Shown here: piece after piece, positions 43,492-57,114 of the stretch
Position numbering within the stretch: position 1 is the stretch's first letter
Layout of the letters: each line of letters begins with the position of its first letter
Assembly: GCA_029339195.1 (NCBI GenBank)
Contig: JAPTJF010000231.1
Span: forward strand, 1 to 64,000
Length of the DNA stretch: 64,000 nt
Reading direction: 5' to 3'
Origin: Micractinium sp. NFX-FRZ
Taxonomy: Eukaryota; Chlorophyta; Trebouxiophyceae; Chlorellales; Chlorellaceae
Notes under the pieces: model-generated
Seen by the model: the letters and a program-made list of their open reading frames with translations, nothing else
The model's database searches: none
Told to the model about the DNA's origin: nothing
Position numbers and translations under genes: made by a program

Positions 43492-46400
43492 TCACGCCAC
43501 CGACGCCTGCAGCTGGTTCAGCTGCCGGTACACCGCCTGGGAGATGCGGTTGGGCACGGCGCTGGCAAACGCCACCAGCGTCTGCAGCTGCTCGCGCTTG
43601 CCGCTCGCCGCCAGCGCACCGGCCGCCGCCAGCAGCACCGCAGGCAGGCGGTCGGCAACGGCGGGGTGCAGGGAGGCCACGCCTGCATGTGCGGGGCGAG
43701 GTGGCGGGAGGGGAGGGGAGGGGCGCAAGGGAGGTGATTACAGGACGGATTATGTTGTCCACTAGAGACAGGCGAGGCAACACGGTGCTTCAGGAAGTTG
43801 GCAGTGCAAGCTGCTTCTCTGCCATCGGTACGCAAAAACCAGCTGTCCCTCGGCCCCGTGAACACCCAGCCACCCACCCACCCGAGGCGCAGAGCTGCAG
43901 GCGGAAGCGCTCGGTGGGCACAAACGGCAGCTCCCCCAGCTTCTGCAGCGTGCGCGTGAAGTCGCCCCTGCAGCAGGCAGACGGGAAGCAAAGCAAAGCA
44001 CGCACAGTGGGGGAAGGAGCACCAGATTGCCAACAGGCGGCGGCGAGCAAATGCGAGGGAAGCAAGCAAGCTTGCAGCATGGCCCATCCGAATTGGGTAA
44101 CATACAGGCAGCCACCGGGCGCTGTTGTGAAGCGTTGCCAGAGCGCCTCAACCGACGCATGCGCCGCCCCCTGCTGACCTGGCGCTGGCTGCCAGCATGT
44201 CTCGGATGGACTTGAGCTGGTCAAAGGCCTCCACCTCACGCAGGTCCTCTGCACAGCACGCACAGCAGGCACAGCAGCAGCACGGGCAACCCAGCTCAGC
44301 TAAAAAGGGATGCCAGGCCAGCAGGCTGCCCAGCAGGCAGGACCGAGAAGTCTGAGCAAGTGCGCAGCCTGGCAGCCTCAAGGCACGGCACATGTAGAAG
44401 GAGCCTGAGCTTGGCGCTGGTGCCCGGTTTTTTTTAAGGGGGGGGTCTACGAGGGGCCAGCGAGGGGAAGCGTGCGGCGGGGGCAGCAGGCAGGCAGGCA
44501 GGCAGGCTGGGAGCAGGTCCCACCTGGGTCCTGCGTGCTGCCCATGGCGGCCACGGCAGCGTTGCCCCGGCTGATCACCCCCTCAACCTCGTCGCCTGCA
44601 CAGGCGGGTGGGGCACCAGGTGGCAGGGGTTGAGGAGGACACACGAGTGTGGGGGGACACCCAGTGACTTGCCGTCGGCGCACTGATGGGCACCCACTCT
44701 CTTGTTCTGGGGTGCCTGTACGACCGCTCAGGTCCATCCAGGCCGGTCAGGGTGGGTGTGGCACACCAACTCTCAGCAGCTCCCTGGCAACCTGGTGCAG
44801 GCTCACAGCAAACAGAGCGGCCCTGCAATGTCCCCAACACCGCCTCCAGCATCCAGCACCAGTGCACAGCATAACTGCTGCCATGCTTGCAGGAGGCCGG
44901 GAGGCCTGTCCAGGGGCGGCACCTGGCTAACCGCCTCCCCTGATTGCCTGCCGCCCACGCACCGCGTGCCGCATCGCTGGCTGCCGGCTCCGCCGCGTCC
45001 GACAGCCGCTGGTTCAGTATGCGCAGCGCCTGGCGCGGCCGCCCCGCAAACATGAAGAGCTCAACAGCCTCCTCCAGCTGGGGGGAGGGAGGGAGCAGGC
45101 AGGGAGGGGCATGGCAGCACACATTCATTCATGAAGCCAAAGGAGGGGGAGCGGGGGCAAGGGCCTTAGTGGGAGGCATGCAGCACTGCACACGTGAACA
45201 GCCCAGCAGCCGCCTCCAGCTGTGGGACAGGTGAGGCAGAAGAGAGTGCAAGATAGGGTGAGAGGGTGATGCCGTGGGGTGCGCGGCACACAGGAGGCAC
45301 GCCAGTGGCTGCGGGGCGAGCTGACATGCGGGGCGAGCTGACATGCGGCTGGCGGACGGGACACAAAGAGCCCCAGGCCTGCGCCGACATTACAGGCTAC
45401 CTAGTAGGCCACGGCACACTTAGCCCAGACCCCACCTGTGCGCAGGCGGCGCACTCGTGCGCAACCGCCTCCAGCACGCGCCCGCGCTCGGCAGCGTCGG
45501 GAATGAACCGTGCCAGCGCGCCGCCCTCTCCCGCTGCAGCACAACAACGGGCGGAAGGGAGCGCGGCCGTGGTGACGCCCCGGCGCAACCCACACAGGTG
45601 GGCAACCCCTGCGGCATGCTTTGCTGGGCTGTGCCGAGCCCTCAGCCAGCCAGCCTGCCAGCCAGCCAGCCAGGCAACAGCCCATTGTAAGCATCACCCA
45701 CCTGCGCCTCCGCTGCCCAGCAGGTACCCGTAAGCCTTGGACTCGACCAGCAGCTCACGCAGCAGCTGCCCCTTGACCTGCAGCGCATGAATGGTCAACT
45801 CAGAGTGGTGGTGAGACGGGTGGGGCAGAGGCGGCAGGAGGGAGATGCGTGGCCAGGGTGGAGACAGGTGGGCTGGGTTGAAATGTGCTGGCAGCAGGTC
45901 GAGCTTCAGCTGATGCGTCGCCTGCAGTGCCGCGATGCAGACGTCCGTGTGTCCAAACTTTGAGCACAGGCTCGAGCAGCACACCAGGGTGGTGTGGAGG
46001 GCACAGGAGAGGACAGGCAAGCCAGCCCCTCCAAGCCCGCTCTCCTGCACCACCGACCCTCGCATGGCCCCCGCAGCCAGCATTGTGGTAGCCCAGTGCC
46101 CCTTGCCTCCCTTCCTCGTCCTTTTGCACAACAGCATGCTGCACAACAAGTGCAGGCCTGTGGAGGCTCACCTGCACCGAGCCCCCCATGGCCGCCGCCG
46201 CCAGCATGTAGTACTCCAGTGCCAGCGGGGCGTCGGTGTACAAAAACTCCTTGGCGTAGCGGTGGATCAGCTGCCCCACCTCCACGCCCCGCCCGCCCGC
46301 GCCTGCAGACGGGGACAAAAGGGAGCGGTACTGGAGGTTTGGAAGGGCAGGGACAGCACTGAGAGGTGGCAAGAGCAAGCAGCAAATTCATGCGTGCAGT

Positions 46401-49400
46401 TTTAAAGCAGAAACCCACCACCCGCCTGCCTGCCCACCATTCTCCGCCGTCACGCCCAGTCCTGGCTCATCCCCCCCTGGCTGCCTCCCAAAAATGCCCC
46501 CACCACCCACCTGAATCTGCTGCCGAGGTGTCGAGCACCTGGTAGTGCTGCAGGCAGATGGCCAGGTGTACCGCATCCAGGCGGTACTCCTTGGTGGCAG
46601 CCTCACGTGCCAGGAAGGCCACCGCGCCCCTGCAGGCGCATGAGACACAGACACACACCCTTGCTGCACGTGCTGCATGTGCATGGGCCTGGGGAAGAAA
46701 GCACGGCCTACAATGGCGCACACAACGAGGTCTAGGGCTATGTGGCTTCGACTTCCCATCCATGAACCCCTGTACACGTGTCCCGTGTCCCCCTGCCCGC
46801 CCCTCCCACCCCACCGCCCCCCACACCACCCACCCACACACCTGAACTGCAGGGAGAGCAGCAGCACCACGACGTACAGCAGCGGCTCCTTGCCGTTGTG
46901 CGAGTAGTGCGCCGCGGGGTACTGCTGCAGGTAGGTCTGCAGGTCGGACAGGAAGTAGGCGTCCGACACGCCGCCTGCAGGGATGAAGTAGAAGGAGTTG
47001 AAAGGGTGAGGGGTACGCTCCGTCGTTGATATCAGACAAGGGCAGGGCAGGCCTGCAAGTCGGGCACAATGTAGGCGTCGGAAGCACCGCGTTGAGGGTT
47101 TGCTACAGGCCATGCCGCAGTACCCCCCACACCCGCCCACAAGCCCGCAGCGCACCCGCGCTGCTGCTGCCGGCGGCGCCGGCAAAGCTGACGCCGCGTG
47201 CGCCGCCCTCTGTGCGCACGAGGCAGAGCTTGAACCAGAGGAAGTCCTCGATGGTGGGGAAGAAGGAGGGGGACTCCTGCGGGGGTGGGCAGGCAAGGGT
47301 TGGGTGGAGGGAGGCAAGCAAGGCGTTAGAAAGATGCGCAGGGAGATGGGTGGGCATGGGAGCAGGTCAGCGGATGCGCAGGCTGCTGGGCACGCTGGCC
47401 AGGCAGACGGGGCGCGCAGGTGTAGGATGGCCAGTTCACCCCTGCCTTCCCCAATCCCCCGCCCTTACAGGGGAGCCCTGCCCTTTACACAATACCCTGC
47501 ACATCCTCTTTCGCACATCCCCTCCTCGACTTGCAGTGCAGGCCCGGCATGCCGGCATGCCCACCTTGGCCACCGCCTCCGCCCCTCGGTTGTACCCCGC
47601 CACGAGCGCGTGCACCATGGCACGCTGCGCCGAGAAGGCGTGCCGCTGCCGCGCGCTCTTGTCGCGCAGCAGGCGGTCGCACTCGGCCGACAGGTGCGCG
47701 CAGGCGTCGCCGCCCAGGGGGCGGCAGCCGCCCTCAGCCCAGGCCGACAGGTGGGCAGCCAGGTCAGAGGCGCCAGCGCGGGGGGTCATCACCTCTCGCA
47801 TGCCCTTGGCTACCTGCGGGCGGGCGAGGAGACAAAGACGGATGTAGGGCATGTGGACAGAGAAGAGTGGGGAGCTGCTGGGGATGGATGCATGGATGGT
47901 CGGTTGCGTGGCAGGCAGGAGGAAGGGCATGCATGTGAAGGCAGCTGAGGGCAAGCAGCTGGCAGGCAGGGCAAGCAGGCGGTGCTGAAGGCCCTCGCTT
48001 GCCACTGCTCTGCTGCTGCCATCTCACGCTACCAGGGCCGCACCACGACCCGACACACCTTCAGTCCACCAACCACTCAAACGCCGCCTCACCTGCACAG
48101 CCTCGGCATGGAAGCCTGCCCGCAGGCAGCAGTAGACACGCATCCAGGAGGTGTCCACGCCGCCAGGCTGCAGGCAGTGGGTCGGTTCCAGAGGTGAAGG
48201 ACAGCACAGAGGGCGGAGTTGACGTGAAGGAGCACGGGAGCAGGGCCAAAGGCACGCTGGCAAACTTGCCCCACACCACCACACCGCCTCCAAGCTAAAA
48301 TGCACACAACATGCACGGCATGCACGTAAGCACAGTGATGAACACCCTACACCCACTTCATATCAACACCCACACAACTCACCTGCCGTTACTCCAGCCA
48401 CGCCACGACTCGTTGGCCCCATCTCTCCCAGCCTCCCTTCCTACCACACCTGCTAAAAGCTCAAGCCCCGTCCACAAGTTGCTGGCCCCACCACCCATCC
48501 CCCACCAGCCGTTCCTCCCACCTGGTCAAAGTCGAGCGCCCCGCGGTCCTTCTCCTTGACACGCAGAAAGGCGTTGACCAGGCCCAGCCGGCTGGGGCTG
48601 CCACCCAGCGCAGCCTGTGGGAACGCGGGGGGAGCGGCGGCAGGGAGGGTGTGCAAGAAGCAGGCGGCAGGGGGGGTGAGCAGACAGGATTACTGCCAAC
48701 ACAGCCAACAGGCCTGCTTGCACATTCCACAAGCTGCCCTTGCTGCCTTGCCCACATCTTGAGCCCCAGCAAGCCACAACCCTTGTCCCAGATTAGGCTC
48801 TCACCTGCGGAGCGGTACCTGGCCACCGCTTTCTACATTCATGGCGTGAAGCTCCCCCGTGCTGGTTACACCTCGAGGGACACTGAAACACTCCCAAGCC
48901 CTCACCCCTCAAAACTACCCCGTTTTGCCCCCCCCACCTGCGTGCGGTGCGTGGCCACCACCTTCTGGATGTAGGCCGTGAAGTTGTCCTCCAAGTAGCG
49001 GCGCGCCCCCGCCAGCAGCGCCTCGGTGCGCTGCGTGCGCGCCGCCGCCGGCAGCGCGCCCACGCCGCCCAGCAGGCGCGCCAGCACCTGCCACACGCGC
49101 GCCATGGTGGTGCGCCGCTCGCCTGCGGGTTGAAACAGATGCATCGGGGACATGGGTTGGGGTGGGAGGTGAGGGAGCGCAGGCAGGCAGGGAGCGGACC
49201 AAACAAACCTTGCAAGACTGCAGCCAGAACGACTGTTTGCCAGAGGAGACAAGGCCACGGAGCAGGCAGCCGCCAACATCCGCTGCCTCCCACACCCACC
49301 AACCCCTCACCGTTGCTCTCGTCTGAGCAGGCCGCAGCAAATTCGCCCACCGCGTCGTAGCCCTGCCCACCCGCCACATCAGCCGCATTCATCTTCCTCA

Positions 49401-50713
49401 CAACCTCCGCATACTTGGCCGCCCGCCCCCGCAGCTGCAGGTTGCCAGCCGCCAGCGGGGTGCCGCCCATCAGCGGCGAGCGGCCGCCCAGCAGGGGGGT
49501 GCCGCGGTAGGCGGGGCTGGGGGTCACACCGCCGGCCATGGGCCGCGCGGCGTAGGGCGACATCGCCCCGCCAGGGGAGGGGCCCGGGGTCAGGCCTGTG
49601 CTGGTTGAGTAGGGGGCCACTGAGTCGAAGAGCGTGCGCTTCTCCTGTGGTGGCGCCGGGGAGAGGGGAAGGCAGGGGAGGGGAGCACTGCGTCAGCATG
49701 GTGTTGCACAGGTTGCCGGGCAATGCCGGTGCCACAGTCTCTCTGCGATATATGGTCTGCACAGCATCCGGCCCTGCCAACAAAGTACAGCATGGCATGG
49801 CACAGCACGGCACAGCACGACATAGCACAGCCAGGACTGACCACAGCATGCAAACACACCATCGTGCGCGACCGCCCCTGTTCCACGCGACAAGGCCCCG
49901 CGTAACTGCCATCCCCCCGCACCTGCTGCCACCCCTGCTCCATGCAGCTGTCCATGAAGTCCTCAAACGCGGACACAGCGCTCTGCTGGGCCTCCTGGAT
50001 GGCGGTCACGCTGATCATCTCGTGCACCTGGGGGGGAGGCGGGCAGGGAGGGCAGGGGGCACACAAGTGTCGGGGGCAGGGTGGGGGAAGGGCGGGGGCA
50101 ACAAAAATGGGCGCCGTACCAGCATAGACCACGGTCCATCCTGCCCAGGTCACATGCCCCACCCTGCACATACATGACATGGGCGTCCGGCCCGGACCAT
50201 GCCTGTGCGAGCAGCCAGCTCAGCATGCCGCCAGCTCAGCACGCGGCCCAACACCCTGCGAACCGTCAGCTCAGCGCAGCACCCACCTGCTGCAGGTACT
50301 CCTCCACCGTGGCCGTCTCCACCGTGAACACATCCTCATAAGTGGGGCGCAGCTCAAAGGTCTGCAACGCCTGGGTCAGCTTGCGGGGGTTGAGCCCCTC
50401 GTGTGCCAGCAGGCGGGACGCCTCCAGGCTCTCAGCTGTCGCGTCGGCGCGCGCAGCGCGGGCACGCAACTTCTGGCTGTACTGCTCCACCTGCAGGATG
50501 TCGCGCTGCACCCGGGGGAAGGCTTGCTCCTGCAGCACCCAGCAAGGGGAGGAGGCAGGTGATGAGGGGAGGCAACGATTGCCCTGGCGCCAGACAGTCG
50601 GTAGGCAATGAGCAATGTGCCCTGCGGTGCAGCCCACGCACCGTGCGGACAAGGTCCTGGGACTGCAGGAGCAGGGCATCCCAGTCCGCCGCGCGCTGGC
50701 CTCCTGCCGCCAT
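43492..50713 (-). CDS. NUP93: Nucleoporin NUP93 (Nic96 family)
   Basis: Scaffold nucleoporin of the inner ring of the nuclear pore complex. Nineteen exons: 50713-50642, 50529-50287, 50027-49923, 49644-49311, 49122-48938, 48614-48522, 48167-48093, 47813-47565, 47276-47156, 46974-46842, 46629-46511, 46302-46172, 45777-45702, 45533-45436, 45077-44963, 44595-44524, 44248-44179, 43967-43882, 43682-43492; 2568 nt, 855 aa (human 819). N-terminal coiled coil ALLLQSQDLVRT..AFPRVQRDILQVEQYSQKL; a G/P/S-rich insert at about 150-215 (PSPAYRGTPLLGG); then the alpha-solenoid with DTSWMRVYCCLRAGFHAEAV, FFPTIEDFLWFKLCLVR, DLQTYLQQYPAAHYSHNG, and EFLYTDAPLALEYYMLAA. The start follows a 5'-UTR acceptor (CTGCAG|GTGGCG); an in-frame upstream ATG at 50806 is less likely. 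Confidence 0.95.
45194..45219 (-). pseudogene. Decayed duplicate of a NUP93 exon start
   Basis: In the intron before the 45077-44963 exon, CCACAG|CTGGAGGCGGCTGCTGGGCTGTTCAC copies the true CCCCAG|CTGGAGGAGGCTGTTGAGCTCTTCA with few changes. The copy would read LEAAAGLFT against LEEAVELFM. At 26 nt to the next GT it would shift the frame, so it is not a usable exon. Confidence 0.6.
49786..49840. repeat. Degenerate ACAGC/GGCAC repeat in a NUP93 intron
   Basis: Imperfect CATGGCACAGCA and CACGACA units, same family as at 10.33 kb and 52.6 kb. Confidence 0.75.
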
Positions 50714-51467
50714 CCTGGCCGGCTCCTCTCGTCGGCCCGCCACCTGCAGTGGCAGCGGAGGGCGGTGGCGGCGGCGGTGAGGCAACAGCAGGGCGGCGCG
50801 TTTCATCGCAGGCTGCAGAGTGAGTCGGCTGCATTGCCCATAAATCGCGACTGCTGCCAGGCAAAGGCAGGGACAGCCGCTGCGCTCATCACCCGCTCCG
50901 CTGTCGGCCGTAGCTCCCCAACCTGCAACTGCGATAAATGCTACCTGCTAGAGATTTGCTGGCGTCTCAGACCCTCAGTCCAGCCTCCGGTGCCCAGCTG
51001 CAGCCTCGCGAATTCGTTTGATCGAGGCGCACGGCGCCTTTGAAGCGGTGAAGGGTGCCAGTGTGGCAATGGATGCCCTGTTGACAAATGCGCGCAAGAT
51101 GGCGCGAGACAGCGACATGTGGGCATGTGCATGCTGCCATGGCGACGGTAGGCGGCAGCAGGCTGGCAGCGGGAGGCGGGTCTGCCTCAGAAAGGCAGAT
51201 GTCAACAGCTGAATGGCACCTGACATCTCAGCCGCTCACTGATATTGAATACATGCCTAACGTTCAGGCCACAAGTTCCCATACTGCTCCCCGTAGCCAC
51301 ATGCCTGCCCCATCCTCCCTTCCCATCTGCCTGGCGCTTTTGATCCGTTTCTGTTCAACACGCACCCGACAGCCCGACAGTGCCATTCACACTCGGCTCC
51401 TATGCAGGCAAAGCAAGCTGCACATGAGAGACATTGCACAAGTGAGCAACCTGCATGCATGGTGCCC
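50714..51467. other. Intergenic, NUP93 promoter and 5' UTR, UFL1 3' UTR
   Basis: The first 100 bp upstream of 50713 include a probable 5'-UTR intron acceptor at about 50745. No other gene and no minus-strand TGTAA were seen. Confidence 0.5.
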
Positions 51468-52226
51468 TCAGGCATCGCCGGCCGCAGCCGCCGCCTCCAG
51501 CTCGCCGGCCGCCAGCGAGCGCACGCGTGGCATCAGCGCCTCCAGCTGCAGTGCCAGCTCATCGGCTGCCTCCGCCTCCGCCGCCCCACCACCGCCCGGC
51601 TGCAGCTTCAGCTGCTCCACCACGGCAGAGTGGAAGTCGTCCAGAAGCTGGCAGGCCTCCTCGGGAAGAGCACTGGGCCCGGTGCGAAGGTACTTGACGG
51701 CAGCTGCCAGCGCGCGCCCGGGCAGGCTCACCATCCGGCTGTGCTGCCGCACCAGCAGCAGCGGCACCACCAGCGCCAGCAGGGCGGAGGCATCGGCAGC
51801 AGAGGCGGCAGCAGCCTCCCATGCCTTGCGCTGGGCGAACACCAGGGCACGCTCTGCTTTCTTGTCCAGCCGCCGCAGCCGTAGGCCCGCCGCCTCGGCC
51901 GCCGCCTCCAGGTCGGATTGGAAGGCCTGCCAAGGAGGAGGCAGAGGTGGACGGGGGGCGGGGGTGCAGGACAGTACTGTGAGAGTCAAGACGATGGTGT
52001 GTGCCGCGCTCCAGTAAGAGGGTGCTCCAGCAAGCCACACGAGCATGTCACGCCCTTTCGTGCCCAGCAGGCACAGCGTGGCACACGCACCTCCAGGCTG
52101 CCGCCTCCCAGCTTGTCCACTGCCGTGCTGACCACAGACTTGACGTCTGGGGCCAGGTGCTTGATCACCGCAGAGCGCTGCGCTGCGCTCAGCGGCCCCG
52201 CCGCCGCGTCAGTCAGCGCTGTATTG

Positions 52227-52257
<31 letters not shown>

Positions 52258-55200
52258 TGCCATCCTGCTCCTCATCGGCCGCCAGGTAGCGCAGCAGGGC
52301 GTCGGCGCAGTCGCCGGCCACGGCGCGCAGCAGGTGGCGCTGCAGCATGGCGCTGGTGTCGTCATCAGAAGAGAACAGCTCGACGCCGTGTCCATACAGC
52401 TGCAGCCTGCAGGCGGCAGTTGGGGCGGTTGCAAGGGCGCCAAGGGTTTCCTGAGTGACAGAACGCGGTTGTGTTGAGACAGCGGCGCCCCAGCATGAAT
52501 TAGTCAGAAAGGTGAGTATGCAAGGCACGGTTGGATGCAGCACGGCGCGGCGTAGGACCAGCACAGCATGGCTCAATGCAGCACAGCACAGCATGGCTCA
52601 ATGCAGCACAGCACAGCACAGCACAGCACAGCACAGCACAGCAGGGGACCAGCACCGCGTAGCATCCACAGCTCGTGCTCACCAGCGTAGCGGAACAGCG
52701 ACGCACAACACGGTACAACAGGGAGCAGCAACCAAGACACCCACCTCTCGTATGCCGTGTCCAAAGCCGCAGCCGCTGCCTCACGCAGGCGCCGCCGCCG
52801 CTCCGCCCCTGCCGTGAAGATGGCATGCAGCGCACGCTCATACTCGCTGACCACAGCTGGGCGCAGCTCTGCAGGCGGGGCAGGGCAGGGTGGGGCGGGT
52901 CAGCAGACGGGGGCATGGGTGAGCATGACGGGGGCATGGCGCTGCAGGCAGGCCATGGTATATGCAGCAGGCTGGCTTTGGATTGAGAGCCAGCAATAGA
53001 GCAGAGGATCCTGCACTCTGAGCCGCCGGCGGCGCACCTGTGGCAATGGCGGAGGGCAGCTCGCCGTCGGCGCCCGCCCCCTCCGTGTCTGGGTGCAGGT
53101 CGACCACACGCTGCGCCAGGCTGGCCAGGCTCAGCACCCCGCTGGTGGCAGCATTGCCACCGGCACTGCCCGCCTGCCCGCCCGCCGCTGCCTTGCCACC
53201 GCCGCCGCCCTTGGCTGCCTTGCCGCCACCGCCGCCGCCGCCGCCGCCCTTGCCCTTCTTGCCGCCGCGACCTCCTTTCTTCCCCTTCTTCCCTCCCATG
53301 TCCCAATCGTCGTCCGACTCAGAGTCTGCCGCTGCCGCCGCTGCTGCCGCTTTCTTGCTGCTGGCCTCAGCCGCCGCGGCCGCCTTGCCGCCGCCCGCAC
53401 CGCCCGCCACCCGTGCTTTCTTCGCCTTGTGTGCCTCGTCGGCCGCCTGCCGGGCCGCCTCCAGAAGTTGCTGCCGGATGCCCTCCAGCATGGCACTTGT
53501 CACCACACAGGTGCCCGCCAGGACGTGTGCCGCGCCGCCTGTGGCGGCCACCGCTCCCGCCACCGCTTTGCAGCTGGCCAGCAGGGCGGCGGTGTCGGAG
53601 AGGGAGAGGATTGAGGGGACGTGGGGCAGGATGTCGCACCAGCCGCCGCCCGACAGGGCCTCCTCAATGATTGCCTCCACCTGGGGCGGAGGAGAATCAT
53701 GTGTGTGTGTGTTCATTGTATTGTGCCAAGTTTGATGTGGGAGAACGGTGAGGAGGGGTGGGGAATGCGGTTGAGGCGGGTATGGGAGTAAGGTAGGCAG
53801 ACCGAGGTGACATTACTGGACAGTGAGCAAGGTGGAGCGCCTGAGGAGGGCAGGGCAGGCAGGCGGAGGCTGGCAGGAGCAGGGGCCCAGGCAGCAGGCT
53901 GGGGGTGCAGGGTTGTTCAAGGAGAGCGAGCATGCATTGCAACGGTTGGAGGGTGGCTGTACGCCATGTACAGATCAGGCATGTCCCGCATCTGCCCCAA
54001 CCCATGTGCCCCAGGCCCGCACCACGCTGTGCCCCACCTGATCCACCACAGCAGGAGACACGAATGCCGACTCCAGAGCAATGCCGTCTGGGAAGTGCTG
54101 CGCCAGGAACTGCTTGGGCTGGGGGATGCCGTACTGCTTGACCTGCAGTACGGGGGGCAGGGTTGGGCAGGAGATGAGTGGCGGGAAGAAGCTGTGAGGC
54201 CAGGAGGATGAGAGCCGGGGAGAGAGCCGGGTGTGAGAAGGGAGGCCGAGGTTGGAGGGCAAGGTGCGCAGCGCTGAGCTTGTGGTGCAATGTGCCGTGC
54301 CATGCTGGACAGCACTGGTCTGGCGACAGAAGCGCTGGACACCATTGAAACACACACACCAACACATGCCCCCCAACCCCTTGCCTCGCCCACCGCAACG
54401 CATCCATTGTGCACCACTTCTGCTGGGAGCAGCGAAGATGCAATCCTGCCTAAACAAAAGTAGTGGCAAAACACAACAGGGACAGGCGGCTCACCGTGTC
54501 GTATCCGATGTACCCGTTCTGCTGGAAGAAGCGCTTGACGGCGTCCTGCTGGGAGGCCACGTAGCTGGCGGGCACCCAGCTGCTGGCGCCCGCGGCAAGC
54601 TTGCCCGCCACGCTGCCTGCGGGGGTTGGGGGCAGGGGCAGCAGGGGGAGGGGTGCGCAGGTTGGCAGGCGAGCAGGCAGGGCGCAGGGAAGGGAAGGGA
54701 GCGGCCTGGTGGGCAGGACACCAGCTTCGGTAGTGGGCTCGTATAATAATATCCTCGCAGGGGACGGGCCCCACCAGCACATCGCAGCAGGCATCACCGG
54801 CACACGACAGGTAGCGGCAGCGGCGCAGCGCCTGCAGCACCAAAGCAGCTCTGCAGACAGCGTTGCTTTGACGCACACGTGTGCTGCTTCCTGCCCCGCT
54901 TCCCCTCCCCTCGCCGCACCTTCTGTCACCAGTTCGTCAATCAGGCTGGGCACCAGGGCGTTCAGGGAGGCCACACCCTCGATCCCCAGCTCCTTGACCA
55001 GGACGGGGATGGACAGGGGGCAGACGGCGGCACGCAGGGCACCCCTGCAGCGGCACGCGCAAAAAGGTAGGGTCGGCCGGGCCGCGGGACACTTGGGTCG
55101 GCGCATGCGGCCGTGGGTGCAGCAGCGCAGCGGAGCGAGTGCAAAGGACAAAGCCACCCACCAGCCTGCCTGCTCATGGACCAGGCCTCCAGCCCGCCTG

Positions 55201-57114
55201 CCCGCCACCCACACGCATGTGCTGCCCCAATCGATGTGTTGCTTGCCCGCCAGCCTGCCCTCAGACAACCTTCCTGCTGCCTGCTGGCGATAGCCTCTTG
55301 CGTCACATCAACCTTCCTTCCCACCTCAGCTGCGCCTTGATGCGCTGCAGGTAGGCCTCAGTGTAGACCACCCCCGCCTCCATGCGCCCGCGAATGGCAC
55401 CGCTGCCCACGCGCCCCGACAGCACGCCGCTGATCATCTCGGTGCCCAGCCCAAACCGGCGGGCGAGGTCACCCACTGCGGGGCCAAGGGTCAGAGGCAG
55501 TGGGACGCAGGCAGGTGGCTGGGAAGCAGTCGTTGTGGGGGCTGATTCCTACCCCAGGGCTGGGGAGGAGGGGCAAGCGGGCGGGCAGCACCATAGTTGA
55601 GGCAGAGGTGGGCACATGCGCATGCACTCGTGCGCTGCACTAGCCGAACAGGCCAAACTCTGTGCCGGAAACAGCCGTCATCTTCTCCCATCACTGGCTG
55701 CAGTGCACGCCTCTGCCTACTTGGCTGCTGCCACCATCACGCCCCCGCCCAGGTCAATGCACCCGACGCCCCCTGTTTGAGTGCACAGCGCACCCACCTG
55801 AGACCACCCCCGCCTCCTGCAGCTGCTCATCTACCTCGGCAGCCAGCCCGTCAAAGTATGCCGTGCTGAACAGCTCCCCCTGCAACCGAGGGGGGGGCAT
55901 CCAGCTATGTGAGAGCCCACTCACCCCATTGGGGCTCCCTAATACAGGCAGCAGCACCGGGGCCAGCATGGGGGGAGGCATTCTGTGGTTCCAGGCTGTT
56001 TGGGCAGGACCAGAGTTTTGCTGCACAGTGCGGGGCAGGCGCCTGGCCGGCAGGCTCGTGCGCCCAGCCGGGCACACCAGACAGCGGGCTGCACAGCGCC
56101 AGCATGCATGCCTGCCCCACCAACTGCTCAACCGCGCAACCTGATTGATGCAGTAAACCGCTGGCAGTGCGCACCTGCGCCAGGCTGATGGCCCCGCCGC
56201 TGCCCGACACCACCGTGTCTGCGGCCCGCTCGCAGTGCACCAAATCCAGGCCCAGCTGGGAGGGCAGGTCCACCTGCATCAGTTTTGATAGGGGTGGACT
56301 CAGAGTGCAGGTGGGTGGCTGACAAGGTTTCTGGGACAGCAAGCAGGCAGACAGGCATGCAGGCAGGTGGGACCATTCCCTGCTGTGCGGGCAGGCCCCG
56401 ATCTGCGCAGGTGAGCGACTCAGGGGGCAAGTCGTGGGGTGGTAAGCAGCGAACAGGCTGACGTACCCGTGCGTTGGCCGTGAGCACGGCTTGATGTGAA
56501 CACCACCTGCCCAGCCGTGTGCCCTCACGTCACAGCCCAGCCACCCTCTCCCAAGCCGCCCCCCACCCACTCGCATAAGACCCAGGGCCTGCCCCTGCCC
56601 AGCCAGCACACCCCCTCACCACTGGGATGCGCCCGCCGGCGGCACGCAACGCGCCGCGCACTTCGGCGGCCGCCCGCTCCCGGGTCACATACTCCTTGCC
56701 GTTTGTGGTGTACAGCAGGTCGTCGCCCAGCAGGCCCAGCGACTTGAGCTTGTTCACCAGCTCCACGACGTTGCGCTCAGACAGGCGCGTCTATAGGGGA
56801 GGGGCAAAGGGTGAAGGGAGAGGAGGAACATGGCAACCCAGGTCAGTGCAGCGCGCAGGGGCGGTGGGGTAGGGTGGCAGAGGCCCAAGTCCGGCCAGGG
56901 TGATCAGGATAGTTTGTACGAAGGCCCACATCTGGTAGCAATACTCGAAGCAAGGGGACGAACAATGCGAGAAACAGGGGGTAAGCGACGCGCTGCCACC
57001 GGCGCCAGCACCAGCGCCGCCACCTCCACGCCACCGCCGCTGCCGGCCCACCTTGCTCTTCTTCTGCTGCGCGGCCTCTAGCCCGCTCAGCAGGTCATCT
57101 AGCGACAGCTCCAT
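51468..57114 (-). CDS. UFL1: E3 UFM1-protein ligase 1
   Basis: Scaffold-type E3 that transfers UFM1 from UFC1 to targets such as ribosomal protein uL24 at the ER. Twelve exons: 57114-57052, 56790-56620, 56273-56175, 55879-55798, 55475-55325, 55044-54920, 54616-54495, 54142-54038, 53680-53038, 52868-52745, 52406-52091, 51926-51468; 819 aa (human 794). Family landmarks in order: SERNVVELVNKL, YTTNGKEYVT, GGRIPVVDLPSQLGLDLVHCE, ELFSTAYFDGLAAEVDEQLQEAG, GVVYTEAYLQRIKAQLRGAL, SLIDELVTEG, FFQQNGYIGYD, YGIPQPKQF, VSPAVVDQVEAIIEEAL, WCDILPHVPSILS. About residues 395-470 form a K/G-rich linker (KKGKKGGRGGKKGKG) with D/E before it, matching the charged region of the family. The C-terminal helical domain follows. 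There is no RING or HECT, as expected. Confidence 0.95.
52558..52645. repeat. ACAGC/CAGCA microsatellite in a UFL1 intron
   Basis: Tandem GCACA units interspersed with CATGGCTCAATGCA, twice repeated. Longest of the four related arrays in the window. Confidence 0.9.
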
